This document shows positions 44,350 through 53,729 of a DNA stretch of 64,000 bases, one piece after another. Origin of the DNA: Pantanalinema sp. GBBB05. Lineage in GTDB: Bacteria; Cyanobacteriota; Cyanobacteriia; Leptolyngbyales; Leptolyngbyaceae. A program made the translations under genes and the position numbers. Location of the stretch: positions 248,001-312,000 of the forward strand of contig VRZD01000003.1 of assembly GCA_016743235.1 (NCBI GenBank). The letters are read 5' to 3'. Within the stretch, counting starts at the first letter, position 1, and each line of letters begins with the position of its first letter. The notes under the pieces were generated by a model that saw nothing but the letters and a program-made list of their open reading frames with translations, was not told where the DNA came from and made no database searches.

Positions 44350-44871
44350 TCATTGAGCGTCTTTAGAATTTTGTACTTGGGAGAGTTCCAAATCCAACTT
44401 TTGAATTTGCAACTGCTTATCCTGAAGTTGGAGTGAGTTTGGAACAGGATCGATCCAACTCAAACCTTGAGCTGTCTGTAACTGGGCATCGGTCATCACA
44501 AACGCCATTGGTTGACGAGAGATCAGTTGACCTTGAGCTGACAGTTTTTTCAAGATTAGCAAGGCATCCGTCATTTGCTCTACTTGGTTCAAAGAATTGT
44601 CCAACGAAAAGCGTTGGTTTACCTCCAAGGAAACCTTGGGTGGAAGCATTGTCTCCGATGGAGATGAAAGGCTGACTAGTTGAGCTGTTGAAGCGGTAGG
44701 GAGCATCGGACGAGCATGGAAACTGATCAGCTTCATGGTTGTCATCATGCCAACCCGAGCCGTTTGGTTACGGAACAGTTGCTGAGAAGCCGCCTGAAGT
44801 GAACTCGCGCCAATCATTACTAGAGTGACTAAACTAGCCGTTGCGAGTAAATACGCTTGAGGTTTCATCAA
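44350..44871 (-). CDS. Secreted protein of unknown function
   Basis: 173 residues. Signal peptide LLATASLVTLVMIGASSLQA (cleavage near LQAASQ). The mature part is Ser/Gln/Leu-rich with a probable C-terminal coiled coil (LQDKQLQIQKLDLELSQVQ). I do not recognise it. It stands upstream of the ROK gene on the same strand, 182 bp away, but linkage is not obvious. A clear signal peptide favours a real gene. Confidence 0.58.
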   Translation of the reverse strand: MMKPQAYLLATASLVTLVMIGASSLQAASQQLFRNQTARVGMMTTMKLISFHARPMLPTASTAQLVSLSSPSETMLPPKVSLEVNQRFSLDNSLNQVEQMTDALLILKKLSAQGQLISRQPMAFVMTDAQLQTAQGLSWIDPVPNSLQLQDKQLQIQKLDLELSQVQNSKDAQ

Positions 44872-44965
44872 CAGTCTCCAGCAGGGTAAAACACTATAAA
44901 CTTCGCTGATCCCGTGTTAACTTCCGACAAACCTTGAGCGTAATCAATGAAGTTTCTGTTAATTC

Positions 44966-47900
44966 TCAAGGAGTCAAAGTTGTTTGCACGACCTGTTCAT
45001 AGAACTGCTCTAGAGCAGTTATGCAGGTCAGATCGTCATAGAGGTGAGAAAATCGATCGCGCATGGTTTGCACAAGGGTCTTCCTCCAGTCACGATCCCG
45101 ACCTAATCGAGTCGCGATCGCGATGTAATCTGCTTCAGTTTGAGCAATGGTATCGGTAATCCCTAGCATTTTGAGGATGGCGTAGGAATGCCGACCTCGC
45201 ATAAACCGACTGGGCAGAGTCACAATCGGTAGTCCACAAGCAATCGCTTCTAAGGTAGTATGCCCACCTGACCAGCCCATCGTATCCAAAAACACATCTG
45301 CTAGTTGATTAAGATTCCAATAAGCTGTTTGTGATTGAGGCGGTAAAATTACGCAGAAATCCTCACTATTCAAATCTGCCACCGCAAATGCTTGCTGTAA
45401 GCGTTGCCGAAATTGCTCCGCAATAAAGGCATTAGGACGAGCAATAAACACAAACTGAGCTTGGGGAATTTGCTGAGCGATCGCTACCCAAACCGAATCT
45501 TGTTGCGGCAAAATTTTACATAATGTCTGACAGACAAGATACACCACTGCATCCTCACGCAATTGAAACGCCGAGCGCGGTTGAGTGACTGCGGGCACAA
45601 CAGGTTGTGGGTAGGAAATCGCTAGATTAGCAATTCGAACTAAAGTTTCCGAATAGTGCTCCTGAGCATCGTCCGGTTCCATCAAATCACTGGATAAGAA
45701 GTAATCCACGGTAGGCAAGCCAGACGTCACCGGGTGCATCCAGGAAGAACACTGAATTGGAGCTAACCGCAATGCCGCTAATTGAGTCATTAGGGGTTGC
45801 ATACCGATTTCTGGAAATACCAATACATGCAAGTGATCTGCCCGGATCTGCTGGCAGATCGCTTCTAGATCATCCGGCATTTGATAGAATGCATCACTGT
45901 GCGATCGCACCTGTTGAGTCAAGGCATCATTTTTAGGAAACACATGGTAGGTATGAATCTCAAACCGAGTGCGATCGTGGTGCAGAAACCAACCTCGCAT
46001 TAGCTTGCCTACTGTATGTTCTGAGAAGCAACCTGAAACATAGCCAACCCGAATTCTGTCGGACACAGGCGGCATGGGTACTGGGTTTGCCCACTGAGGA
46101 TAGTTGGCTGCCATAATCTCATGCACCCACTGACCATATTGCTTTTGTAGCTCTCGATCGTTTTGGTTTTGATACGCCAATAGGAAATTAATATGACGCC
46201 CAAGTGACTGTAGAGCCTTCTGCCGCAGCGTTGGAGTTGTCCAAGTTTGCTGCTGAGTTACAGTTGCCAATCCTTGGGTATAGCGTTGTCGGTAGCGCTC
46301 AATCTCCTCGGAGGTTTGATACAAAATGGGTAGGAAGAGATGGAATTGCAGTTGAAATAAAACATTATCTGGGAAATGCTGTGCGGCTTGCTTTGCTTCA
46401 GCGATAGCGGCTTCAGTGTCTCCTAACTCTTGCAATGCCAGTGTGAATTGAATGTATAAGTGTGGCTCATTCGGATACTGAGCTATCCCCTGCCGACAAA
46501 GTGCCACGACGCGATCGTATTGTTGCAATTGCCCAAAACAATCCGCTAAAGCTGCATACACCGCAAACTCGGCAGCTTCTTGGGCTAAGACCTCTTCAAG
46601 GTACGGAATGGCTTCTAAATAGTGATGGCGCTGGTAAAGGGTATTACCCACGAATAGCGCCGCTTGGGTTTGATCTACGGCTAACTGTCGCGCAAATTCC
46701 AAGTTTTCCAGAATATCGAGGTTATCTGGCTCAAGGTTCAGGGCAGTTTCATAACTTGCCACTGCATCAGCGACTTGGCGTTGAAGCAGCAAGGCATTGC
46801 CCAAGTTCAGATACAAACCAGGGTACTCTGAGCTAATTTCTAAGGCACTGCGGAAAATCAGCTCGGCCTGCTGTGGATCACCATGCTCATTCACTAAGTT
46901 ACCTAAATTGCTATAAGCATCTATCAGGGTGGGATCGAGCGAGATGGCTTGTTGATAGGCCTGCCCTGCCCCAGCAATATCCTCGATTTTCTCCAGCACT
47001 AACCCCAGGCTGTAGTGATAAGCAGCATTGGCAGGGTCTAATTCCACCGCTTTTGCGATCGCCGCTTGAGCTTCCCGGTAACGCTCCATGAGGTAATACG
47101 ACATCCCCAAGCCATGCCAACTAGCCGCATGATGCTGATGCTGTTGCAGAATGTTTAAATAATGCTGTTCAGCTTCACTCAGTTTCCCAACCTGTTGCAA
47201 CTCCCAGCCTCGCTGGTGTAAGTTCTCCAGTTCACTAGCCATCTCTGATGCTTGAGCATTGACTGACAGATCCGACGGTTGTAATAAAGCCCCCTGACGC
47301 TGTTGTTCCAGGTCAACCCACGCATAGTGATGTTCAGCAGTGATATCCCATCTCAACACCTGGATGCCATGACCAAAGCCCAGATGGCTAGGGTTTGGAG
47401 TAGACAAATCCAGTAGTAGATCACACTGAGGATGAGTTGCAATAAAGTCCCAATTGACCTGCTGTACCGCCGCCTCATGGCTGTTAGCCACAATGATTAA
47501 TGCTTGGTCGGCTAGAAATGACCTGGCTAGTAGCAACCCCATCAATTGCGATCGATAATCGTGAGCCGCATGATAGAAGTAGACTCCTATGCGATCGTCC
47601 GTTTGTAATTCCCGAAAGTCAGCAAAAAACGCTTCAAAGTCTTGATTGCAGAAAAAAACTTGTTCATCCAGATCGAAGTTTGCTAAGTTCTGAACCAACT
47701 GGTCGAAGGCATCCGCTTGAGCATTAGAGGCTGAAAAATTGTCTACTGCGTATGCCATACGATCGCTATGGTTCAGCAAAGCTCCAATTAACGTGGCTCC
47801 CTGAGAGCATCCCACTTCGCAATACACCTCCCCTGGCACCATACAGGCAACCGCTAGATTCAGCAGTTGCAAGACATTGGCAGTAGCCAGACTTGCCGTT

Positions 47901-48004
47901 TGCTGGAGGATCGCTTGAAATCGATCGTCCTTGGGCTGAACAGAGGCTTGCCCCCAATGCAAGTAAAGCTGGGGTAGATGTTGAATGAATTTTTGATAAT
48001 CCAT
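44966..48004 (-). CDS. Fusion: methyltransferase-like domain, TPR array, GT41 (OGT/SPINDLY-type) glycosyltransferase
   Basis: 1012 residues from ATG 48004 (MDYQKFIQHL). Residues about 30-230: class I methyltransferase fold (GEVYCEVGCSQGATLIGALL, AYAVDNFSASNAQADAF, VYFYHAAHDYRSQLMGLLLA). Residues about 265-640: TPR repeats (YLNILQQHQHHAASWHGLGM, AAYHYSLGLVLEKI, DAYSNLGNLVNEHG). Residues about 660-1005: GT41 catalytic region like bacterial OGT homologues (RIRVGYVSGCFSEHTVG, VLVFPEIGMQPLM, QCSSWMHPVTSGLPTVDYFL, DTMGWSGGHTTLEAIACG). It may transfer GlcNAc or another sugar to proteins. Substrates unknown. Fusion of a methyltransferase fold to a TPR/GT41 protein is unusual to my knowledge. Confidence 0.85.
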   Translation of the reverse strand: MDYQKFIQHLPQLYLHWGQASVQPKDDRFQAILQQTASLATANVLQLLNLAVACMVPGEVYCEVGCSQGATLIGALLNHSDRMAYAVDNFSASNAQADAFDQLVQNLANFDLDEQVFFCNQDFEAFFADFRELQTDDRIGVYFYHAAHDYRSQLMGLLLARSFLADQALIIVANSHEAAVQQVNWDFIATHPQCDLLLDLSTPNPSHLGFGHGIQVLRWDITAEHHYAWVDLEQQRQGALLQPSDLSVNAQASEMASELENLHQRGWELQQVGKLSEAEQHYLNILQQHQHHAASWHGLGMSYYLMERYREAQAAIAKAVELDPANAAYHYSLGLVLEKIEDIAGAGQAYQQAISLDPTLIDAYSNLGNLVNEHGDPQQAELIFRSALEISSEYPGLYLNLGNALLLQRQVADAVASYETALNLEPDNLDILENLEFARQLAVDQTQAALFVGNTLYQRHHYLEAIPYLEEVLAQEAAEFAVYAALADCFGQLQQYDRVVALCRQGIAQYPNEPHLYIQFTLALQELGDTEAAIAEAKQAAQHFPDNVLFQLQFHLFLPILYQTSEEIERYRQRYTQGLATVTQQQTWTTPTLRQKALQSLGRHINFLLAYQNQNDRELQKQYGQWVHEIMAANYPQWANPVPMPPVSDRIRVGYVSGCFSEHTVGKLMRGWFLHHDRTRFEIHTYHVFPKNDALTQQVRSHSDAFYQMPDDLEAICQQIRADHLHVLVFPEIGMQPLMTQLAALRLAPIQCSSWMHPVTSGLPTVDYFLSSDLMEPDDAQEHYSETLVRIANLAISYPQPVVPAVTQPRSAFQLREDAVVYLVCQTLCKILPQQDSVWVAIAQQIPQAQFVFIARPNAFIAEQFRQRLQQAFAVADLNSEDFCVILPPQSQTAYWNLNQLADVFLDTMGWSGGHTTLEAIACGLPIVTLPSRFMRGRHSYAILKMLGITDTIAQTEADYIAIATRLGRDRDWRKTLVQTMRDRFSHLYDDLTCITALEQFYEQVVQTTLTP

Positions 48005-48453
48005 TGGGGATACCTGAGTAGAAACGCGGAACCCAGTCAACCGAGCAAAATCGGATTACTTCCTATCATGCCCTCATCCTTCCGTCTCGATCGCCTTCAG
48101 TATGACTAGTAGCAATTACATCAACTTATTACAGTCGTGGTTACACCGTGTTCATACTGGGAATCCTGGGGAACAATAGAAGTAGGGTGTACTTTCTTTT
48201 TACGCAGCTTCGCTCCTAATGATCTGTCCAAATTCAATTTGCTGAGTCGCTTAAACCAACACCATTAATTCAGGTGAAAATTTTCGGGTCTTCGAACCGC
48301 CCGGATTTTCCTGATTAACACTATGACTTGAGGGATCTACTATAAGTTGATTGATTTGGCACATGGGCATGAAGCTGGCTGTCAAATCTTATTGCTGTCG
48401 GAAATTGTTTGAGCAGATAGCAACATTCTTCATATTTATAGCTTCAGTTGTTT
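48005..48453. other. Divergent intergenic region
   Basis: About 450 bp between the GT41 fusion and the next gene, on opposite strands. No gene or repeat recognised; a TACTATAAG stretch near 48340 could be a -10 for the rightward gene. Confidence 0.35.
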
Positions 48454-49242
48454 ATGGATAGGCATCTAGGTGACACCGTCTCTGTAGAGTTACTGAGTTC
48501 AGCCAGTTTATTATCTCGGCTACCTCCAGAAGCCCAGGCATGGGCAGAAGGGTTAGCCTGGACAGAACGGCGTTACGTCTTATCGCTATGCCATCTCATG
48601 TGTGCCGCATCACCAGAAATGCAGGCTGAATTTCTGGATGATTATACGGCTGATGGCTTAGTCTCTAAAATTCTGGAAGATCGCGATACTAAACAGAAGG
48701 TTAAAGACTACTTAGAGCATTTCGGCATCAAAACTGAACTGACAACAGGTCTATTACGAAGCTATATTCGGCAATTTTACATTCACTCTGCTCAAGATGT
48801 GCGCCGGCAACCTGATCTCTACTTAGAATCAGCATTACGGTTAGTGATGAGCACTGAAGAACGGAATAATGTATTTAATTACATCTTAGGCTTTGAGCTA
48901 ATCAAAATGATGTTTCGCATGAGTTGGTATCAGCATGAGAAGCTATACAAGCTTCAACGCAACCAGGATGAATTTATTCATACCTATATCAAGCCAATTC
49001 AACACACCCACAAAATCAACAAAATTATCGTACCCAAAGACGAACATTTATTTTTTGCTCGCCGTGATTACTATGTAAAAAAACCGGAAATTAGTGAGAA
49101 GAAATTGATTGAATTGGCAATCGCTACTTTCACTACCGAAATTACCACCAATTTTGGCTTTTCCATTATTCGTCATCCTCACTCTCTAGTGTTTGACTAT
49201 GACTATATTTTTGAGTTAGACCAGGAAGCCATTTTTTCCTGA
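48454..49242 (+). CDS. Unknown protein
   Basis: 262 residues from ATG 48454 (a TTG two codons upstream, 48448, would add two residues). No signal peptide or membrane segment. The N-terminal half is helical (LLSRLPPEAQAWAEGLAWTE, RYVLSLCHLMCAASPEMQAE). A helix-loop region AALRLVMSTEERNNVFNYIL follows, then an aromatic, charged C-terminal part (HEKLYKLQRNQDEFIH, SIIRHPHSLVFDYDYIFEL). I cannot place it in a family with certainty; it looks conserved and globular. Function unknown. Confidence 0.65.
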   Translation: MDRHLGDTVSVELLSSASLLSRLPPEAQAWAEGLAWTERRYVLSLCHLMCAASPEMQAEFLDDYTADGLVSKILEDRDTKQKVKDYLEHFGIKTELTTGLLRSYIRQFYIHSAQDVRRQPDLYLESALRLVMSTEERNNVFNYILGFELIKMMFRMSWYQHEKLYKLQRNQDEFIHTYIKPIQHTHKINKIIVPKDEHLFFARRDYYVKKPEISEKKLIELAIATFTTEITTNFGFSIIRHPHSLVFDYDYIFELDQEAIFS

Positions 49243-49413
49243 GCAAGCTGTAAGTCAAGAGGAATTGGAATACGAACCTGACCACGTCCTAGCTCGCCAA
49301 TCCCATCCCCACGATCGGCAAATTGCCTTGCATAATAGGGACGGCAGGTTCTATGCAGAGATCAGAGCGCAATTTGCGCTTACTGAGTGGAGTCATCAGT
49401 GGAGAGTTGGTGC

Positions 49414-50064
49414 ATGAATCAAGTGAGTTGGAAGCAGACAGCCAGACAAGGTCAATGCCCGGATCGCTCTAGCAGAAATCGCTGGCAGCAATTAGGTATT
49501 AGCTTAGGGGCGATCGCCCTACTCAGCAGTTGCACTGAACCACCCAGTACACCCCCTATCTCTTCTCCCAATCCAGTTACCCAGACCGCGACTCCCAACC
49601 CAACCCAATCAACTCCGGCAGCTACACCTAGTCTTGCCGCTAAACCTCAACCCGTTCAAAAAACAGAAGACAAGCTACGCCAAGAGTTTGCTAAGACCAA
49701 AGATTTCACCGTTCAGGCAATCAATTGTCCTACCAACTTGGCTTTTCAGGCGGGAAAAAGCTATGAGTGTCAAGTAACTTCGGATGCTGGCATTTTTATC
49801 GTCGTGTTGCAAATGACAGATGCCAAGGGTGATTTTCGGTGGAATACTAAAGGATTACTATTGCTATCCAAGCTGGAGCAATACATTCAACAAACGATTA
49901 AACAGCGAGGGGCGGGAGATGTTCGGGTTGATTGTGGCGGGAAAGCCCGAGTTGCAAAACCTGGTGAGGCATTTCAGTGTAAAGTGACCAATGCACAGGG
50001 ACAAACTCGATCGGCGAAAGTCACGGTGAAAGATGAGCAGGGCGGGGTGTTTTTGGCATTATAG
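49414..50064 (+). CDS. Lipoprotein with two DUF4333-like repeats
   Basis: 216 residues from ATG 49414; an upstream GTG (49387) is possible. Lipobox LLSSC, so lipid-anchored outside the cytoplasm. A Pro/Thr-rich linker leads to two tandem DUF4333-like modules, each with a Cys pair: VQAINCPTNLAFQ to YECQVTSD, and RVDCGGKARVAK to FQCKVTNA. Probably two disulfide-bonded beta domains. Function unknown; the duplication is visible in the sequence. Confidence 0.72.
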   Translation: MNQVSWKQTARQGQCPDRSSRNRWQQLGISLGAIALLSSCTEPPSTPPISSPNPVTQTATPNPTQSTPAATPSLAAKPQPVQKTEDKLRQEFAKTKDFTVQAINCPTNLAFQAGKSYECQVTSDAGIFIVVLQMTDAKGDFRWNTKGLLLLSKLEQYIQQTIKQRGAGDVRVDCGGKARVAKPGEAFQCKVTNAQGQTRSAKVTVKDEQGGVFLAL

Positions 50065-50215
50065 CGACTTGCTTGGAGTTGCTTGCACCATCTGAATCCT
50101 GTGTTAAGGTAATTAGCGAGAGTAGATTCCGTTGTGGTGTTTGTCTTTAGGTTCTGGCAGGCTTCTCTCCGGATTTGAATCTCTAATGCCCTTGTTAATT
50201 TCTGGAGAGAACTCC

Positions 50216-50527
50216 ATGTCGATTTATGTTGGCAACCTGCCCTATCAGGTTACCCAAGAAGATTTAAGTAGTATTTTTGCTGAATATGGCACAGTAAAGC
50301 GAGTCCAGTTGCCCACTGATCGCGAAACAGGTCGCCCTCGTGGTTTCGGCTTTGTCGAAATGTCTACCGATAGCGAGGAAGACGCGGCGATCGAAGCTCT
50401 GGATGGAGCAGAGTGGATGGGACGGGATCTGCGGGTAAATAAAGCCAGGCCTCGGGAAGACCGGAAGCCAGCGGGTGGCAATAATGGTTGGGCAAACAAG
50501 AGCAAAGGCTACTCCAATCGCTACTAA
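50216..50527 (+). CDS. RRM-type RNA-binding protein (Rbp family)
   Basis: 103 residues from ATG 50216 with GGAGAG upstream; a longer frame from 50132 would add residues before the domain. One RRM with RNP2 IYVGNL at residues 3-8 and RNP1 RGFGFVEM near 43-50, then a short Gly/Asn/Lys-rich tail (GGNNGWANKSKG). Cyanobacterial Rbp proteins bind RNA and many are cold-induced; regulation here is inferred only. Terminator at 50564-50594. Confidence 0.93.
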   Translation: MSIYVGNLPYQVTQEDLSSIFAEYGTVKRVQLPTDRETGRPRGFGFVEMSTDSEEDAAIEALDGAEWMGRDLRVNKARPREDRKPAGGNNGWANKSKGYSNRY

Positions 50528-50563
50528 GGAGTAGACTGTTAGTCACTTAAATATTCCGTGCCT

Positions 50564-50600
50564 AGGGACAGATCATTACACATGATTTGTCCCTGTTTTA
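50564..50600 (+). terminator. Terminator after the RNA-binding protein gene
   Basis: Stem AGGGACAGATCAT (50564-50576) / ATGATTTGTCCCT (50582-50594) with one G-U pair and a 5-nt loop, followed by GTTTTA. It ends between this gene and the convergent potC. Confidence 0.8.
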
Positions 50601-50606
50601 ATACAG

Positions 50607-51416
50607 CTATTGCAAGCGCTTTTGTTCACTGCGATAACGAATATATTCAGCCACAAAAAAGACTAAACCAGAAGCCAAAATTAACGTGACACTTAAGGCA
50701 TTGATATCCGGCTTCACTCCAGTTCGGATCCGTCCAAAGATCTCGATCGGTAAGGTTTTCACGCCATCCCCTGCTGTAAAGCTAGCAATTAAAAAGTCAT
50801 CCATACTCAACACAAATGCGAGTAGGCAACCAGATACGATCGCGGGAGCCAGTTCGGGTAAGAGTACTTTGGTAAATGCTTGTGCTGGGGTGGCACCTAA
50901 ATCCAGAGCCGCCTCTTCTAGATGTGGATTAATGCCATTAATCCGTGTTGAAACCACTAAAGCAATATAAGACAAGCAAAAAACTACATGCGCCGCGACG
51001 ATCGTTCCTCCACTCAACGGAATAGCCGCTGCTGCCAGAAAGACTAATGTAGCGACTGCCATGGCAATATCGGGAATGATCAGGGGCAGATATGCCACAC
51101 CTTGATATAGTCCTTTTCCTGGAAACTGGTATCGTGCCAGTCCCACTGCCATCAATGTGCCTAAAATAGCTGCGATCGAGGTCGCACTAAACGCCACCAC
51201 TAGACTGTTACCTAACGCCGTTAAGATGCGGGTATCAGTAAAAAACTGGTAATACCAATTCCACGTAAACCCTTTCCAGCCAGCACTATAGGGAGACTCA
51301 TTAAAGCTGTAAAACGCTAGCACCAGAATGGGTAAATACATAAACCCAAACATGAGCAGCGAAAACAACATCTGCCAGGATAGGGAAAATCGTAAGCGGG
51401 AGTTTGGTGTATCCAT
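50607..51416 (-). CDS. potC: Spermidine/putrescine ABC transporter permease PotC
   Basis: 269 residues, multi-pass membrane permease with six hydrophobic segments (LFSLLMFGFMYLPILVLAFY, SIAAILGTLMAVGLARY, AMAVATLVFLAAAAIPLS). The EAA-type loop EEAALDLGATPAQAFTKVLL contacts the ATPase PotA. With PotB it forms the channel for polyamines. Last gene of potA-D-B-C on the minus strand, 41 bp after potB. Confidence 0.9.
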   Translation of the reverse strand: MDTPNSRLRFSLSWQMLFSLLMFGFMYLPILVLAFYSFNESPYSAGWKGFTWNWYYQFFTDTRILTALGNSLVVAFSATSIAAILGTLMAVGLARYQFPGKGLYQGVAYLPLIIPDIAMAVATLVFLAAAAIPLSGGTIVAAHVVFCLSYIALVVSTRINGINPHLEEAALDLGATPAQAFTKVLLPELAPAIVSGCLLAFVLSMDDFLIASFTAGDGVKTLPIEIFGRIRTGVKPDINALSVTLILASGLVFFVAEYIRYRSEQKRLQ

Positions 51417-51457
51417 TACAGCAGCACTAGGACAATCAGAATAGGCAGGGAAGCGAA

Positions 51458-52375
51458 CTACTTTTTAGGGACAGCATCACCATATTTGATCAACAGAGCG
51501 ATCGCAATGCTGACAGCCAGAATCAGAATCATACTCAACGCCGAGCCAAAGCCCCAGTTGCGAGTAGCCCCTAAAAACTGGTTATAAATTAACCGGGCGA
51601 CAGTCATACTCGAGGCGCCGCCGAGCAGTTCGGGATTCACAAAATCCCCCAAACAGGTAATGAAGACTAGCAGCGATCCAGCCGCAATCCCCGGTAGAGT
51701 TTGTGGCACTGTCACCTTTAGAAAGGTTTGCACAGGAGTGGCTCCCAAATCTGCCGCCGCTTCTAAAAGTCGTCGATCCAGCTTTTCCAGCGAAGCATAA
51801 AGAATCAACACCATGTAAGGCAGGAGACTATAGGTCATCCCAATTAACACCGCAGGTTCACGGTTGAGTATATCTAAGGGAGGCAAGGTCAGGTGCGTCA
51901 TCGAACTCAGGAGCGTAATCACACTATTGACAACCCCTGTAGGTCGAAGAATGGTGATCCAGGCGTAGGAACGCAATAGCGAAGACGTCCATAGGGGAAG
52001 GACAAAGCCTAACAACACCAGATTTTGCCAGCGTTTTGAGACAATTAGAGCAATCCAGTAGGCAACCGGAAACCCTAGCAGCAAACAAAAAAACGTGGTT
52101 GAAACCGCAAACGAGAGCGATCGCAGGACAACTTTCTGGTAAATATCATCAAAAATCAGAGCATAGTTGTCTAGCCCCGAAGGATTTACAACCTGCCCAG
52201 GACGAATATTAGGGACCAAGCTCAATTCAAAAATGAGCAAGGTAGGAATCACCAACAATAGTCCTAACCAAATTCCAGCCGGAGCCAATAAGAACAATGG
52301 TTCTAGCCACTTTGGTAGAACCTTCTCAGTGTCTAAGCTTGGTTGCTTGGAAAGGGGAGGAGATTGACCAGCCAT
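51458..52375 (-). CDS. potB: Spermidine/putrescine ABC transporter permease PotB
   Basis: 305 residues from ATG 52375 (MAGQSPPLSK), with AGGAG-like sequence upstream; a longer frame from 52420 is not needed. Hydrophobic segments (LFLLAPAGIWLGLLLVIPTL, FLLLGFPVAYWIALIV) and the loop LLEAAADLGATPVQTFLKVT for docking PotA. Membrane partner of PotC. Lies 101 bp after potD, 41 bp before potC. Confidence 0.9.
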   Translation of the reverse strand: MAGQSPPLSKQPSLDTEKVLPKWLEPLFLLAPAGIWLGLLLVIPTLLIFELSLVPNIRPGQVVNPSGLDNYALIFDDIYQKVVLRSLSFAVSTTFFCLLLGFPVAYWIALIVSKRWQNLVLLGFVLPLWTSSLLRSYAWITILRPTGVVNSVITLLSSMTHLTLPPLDILNREPAVLIGMTYSLLPYMVLILYASLEKLDRRLLEAAADLGATPVQTFLKVTVPQTLPGIAAGSLLVFITCLGDFVNPELLGGASSMTVARLIYNQFLGATRNWGFGSALSMILILAVSIAIALLIKYGDAVPKK

Positions 52376-52476
52376 GAATTCACCGGAAAAAAGGAAGAAC
52401 TGACAATGACCGACGACCAAAAAAATACTGACTCAATCCTGGTTGTACTGGAAGGGGGGCGATTTCACCACTCCTA

Positions 52477-53613
52477 TCAACTACTAGTTAATAAGGTCCA
52501 GTAACGCTCATACAGGGCTAAAATCTTTGGATCGATCGGAGAAATCCGCTCAGAATTAGCAAGAATTTCGTCCGGTGGAAATAGACTGGTATTGTTGCGT
52601 AACGGCGCCGGAAGTTGATCATAAGCCGCCTGATTGGGTGTAGCAAAATACTGGCGTTGCGTAATTTGAGCCGCTACTGAAGGCTGGAGCATATAGTTAA
52701 TCCAGGCATACGCCGCTTCTGGATTAGGTGCCGTTTTAGGCATCACGATCGTATCGCTCCATAATGAGGTACCACTTTTGGGAATCACATACTTGAGATT
52801 GCGATCGGGGTTATCTTTCGTCAACCGCACGGCATCCGCCGAGTACACCATCGCTAACACCAAATCTCCAGCCAAGAGTTGCTCTTTCCAGGCATCCGTA
52901 TTAAATGAAGCAACTGCTGGCTTGAGAGTAACCAACCGCTCATAGGCTTGCTTAATCTGCTGCGGATTCGTGGAGTTGTAGGAATGCCCTAAAGAGCGCA
53001 GCGTCGCCCCCATCACTTCCCGCACATCATCCAGTAGGGTAATCCGGCGTTCTAGTTTATCTAGATTCTCCCAAAGAAAACTCCAATCTTCAGGTCCCGG
53101 ATTCAAGCGATCGGCATCATAAATTAACCCCGTCGTCCCCCAGCTGATTGGGATACTATGGCGATTGCCAGGGTCATAAGCCGAGTTTTGGAATTGGGGC
53201 AGAATATTGCTCAAACCATCAATCCGCGTATGATCCAGCTCACTTAAAAATCCCAACTCGATCATTTCCTCAACTTTGTAATCAGAAGGGTAGAGGATAC
53301 TGTAGGCAGAGCCTTTTCCGGCTTGAAAGGTTGCCAACATGATTTCGTTAGAATTGAAAATATCGTAAGTCACCCGAATGCCCGTCTGGGTCGTAAACGC
53401 TTCGACTAACGGCGGATCAACATAATTAGTCCAGGTATAGAGAGAAAGCTCATCCGATTTCCCCTTCCCTGCCTGGACAGGACGCACTTCCGCCAACGTC
53501 CAGCCACATCCAGACATCATCGCTCCTGCCCCTGCCGCCAACGTAGCCTGTAAAAAGGCTCGTCGAGTTAGAGGGGAATGGGATGAACGCGGGGGGAAGG
53601 CAGAAGAAGTCAT
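52477..53613 (-). CDS. potD: Spermidine/putrescine-binding protein PotD
   Basis: 378 residues. N-terminal twin-Arg segment LTRRAFLQATLAAGAGAMM followed by MSGC, so probably a Tat-exported lipoprotein. Solute-binding domain: LSLYTWTNYVDPPLVEAF, ITYDIFNSNE-like region at the hinge, LVLAMVYSADAVRLTKD and TIVMPKTAPNPEAAYAWINY. Binds spermidine or putrescine outside the membrane for PotABC. Between potA and potB. Confidence 0.92.
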   Translation of the reverse strand: MTSSAFPPRSSHSPLTRRAFLQATLAAGAGAMMSGCGWTLAEVRPVQAGKGKSDELSLYTWTNYVDPPLVEAFTTQTGIRVTYDIFNSNEIMLATFQAGKGSAYSILYPSDYKVEEMIELGFLSELDHTRIDGLSNILPQFQNSAYDPGNRHSIPISWGTTGLIYDADRLNPGPEDWSFLWENLDKLERRITLLDDVREVMGATLRSLGHSYNSTNPQQIKQAYERLVTLKPAVASFNTDAWKEQLLAGDLVLAMVYSADAVRLTKDNPDRNLKYVIPKSGTSLWSDTIVMPKTAPNPEAAYAWINYMLQPSVAAQITQRQYFATPNQAAYDQLPAPLRNNTSLFPPDEILANSERISPIDPKILALYERYWTLLTSS

Positions 53614-53729
53614 ACAAGGGGCACAAAAAGAAGGGAAAGCGAGTGATTCATGTTAGTCACGTTGTCACATCATTGCTCCAAAGCGATCGCCAAGTTGCAT
53701 CCATCAAGGCAATCAGGATAGATGTGCCG

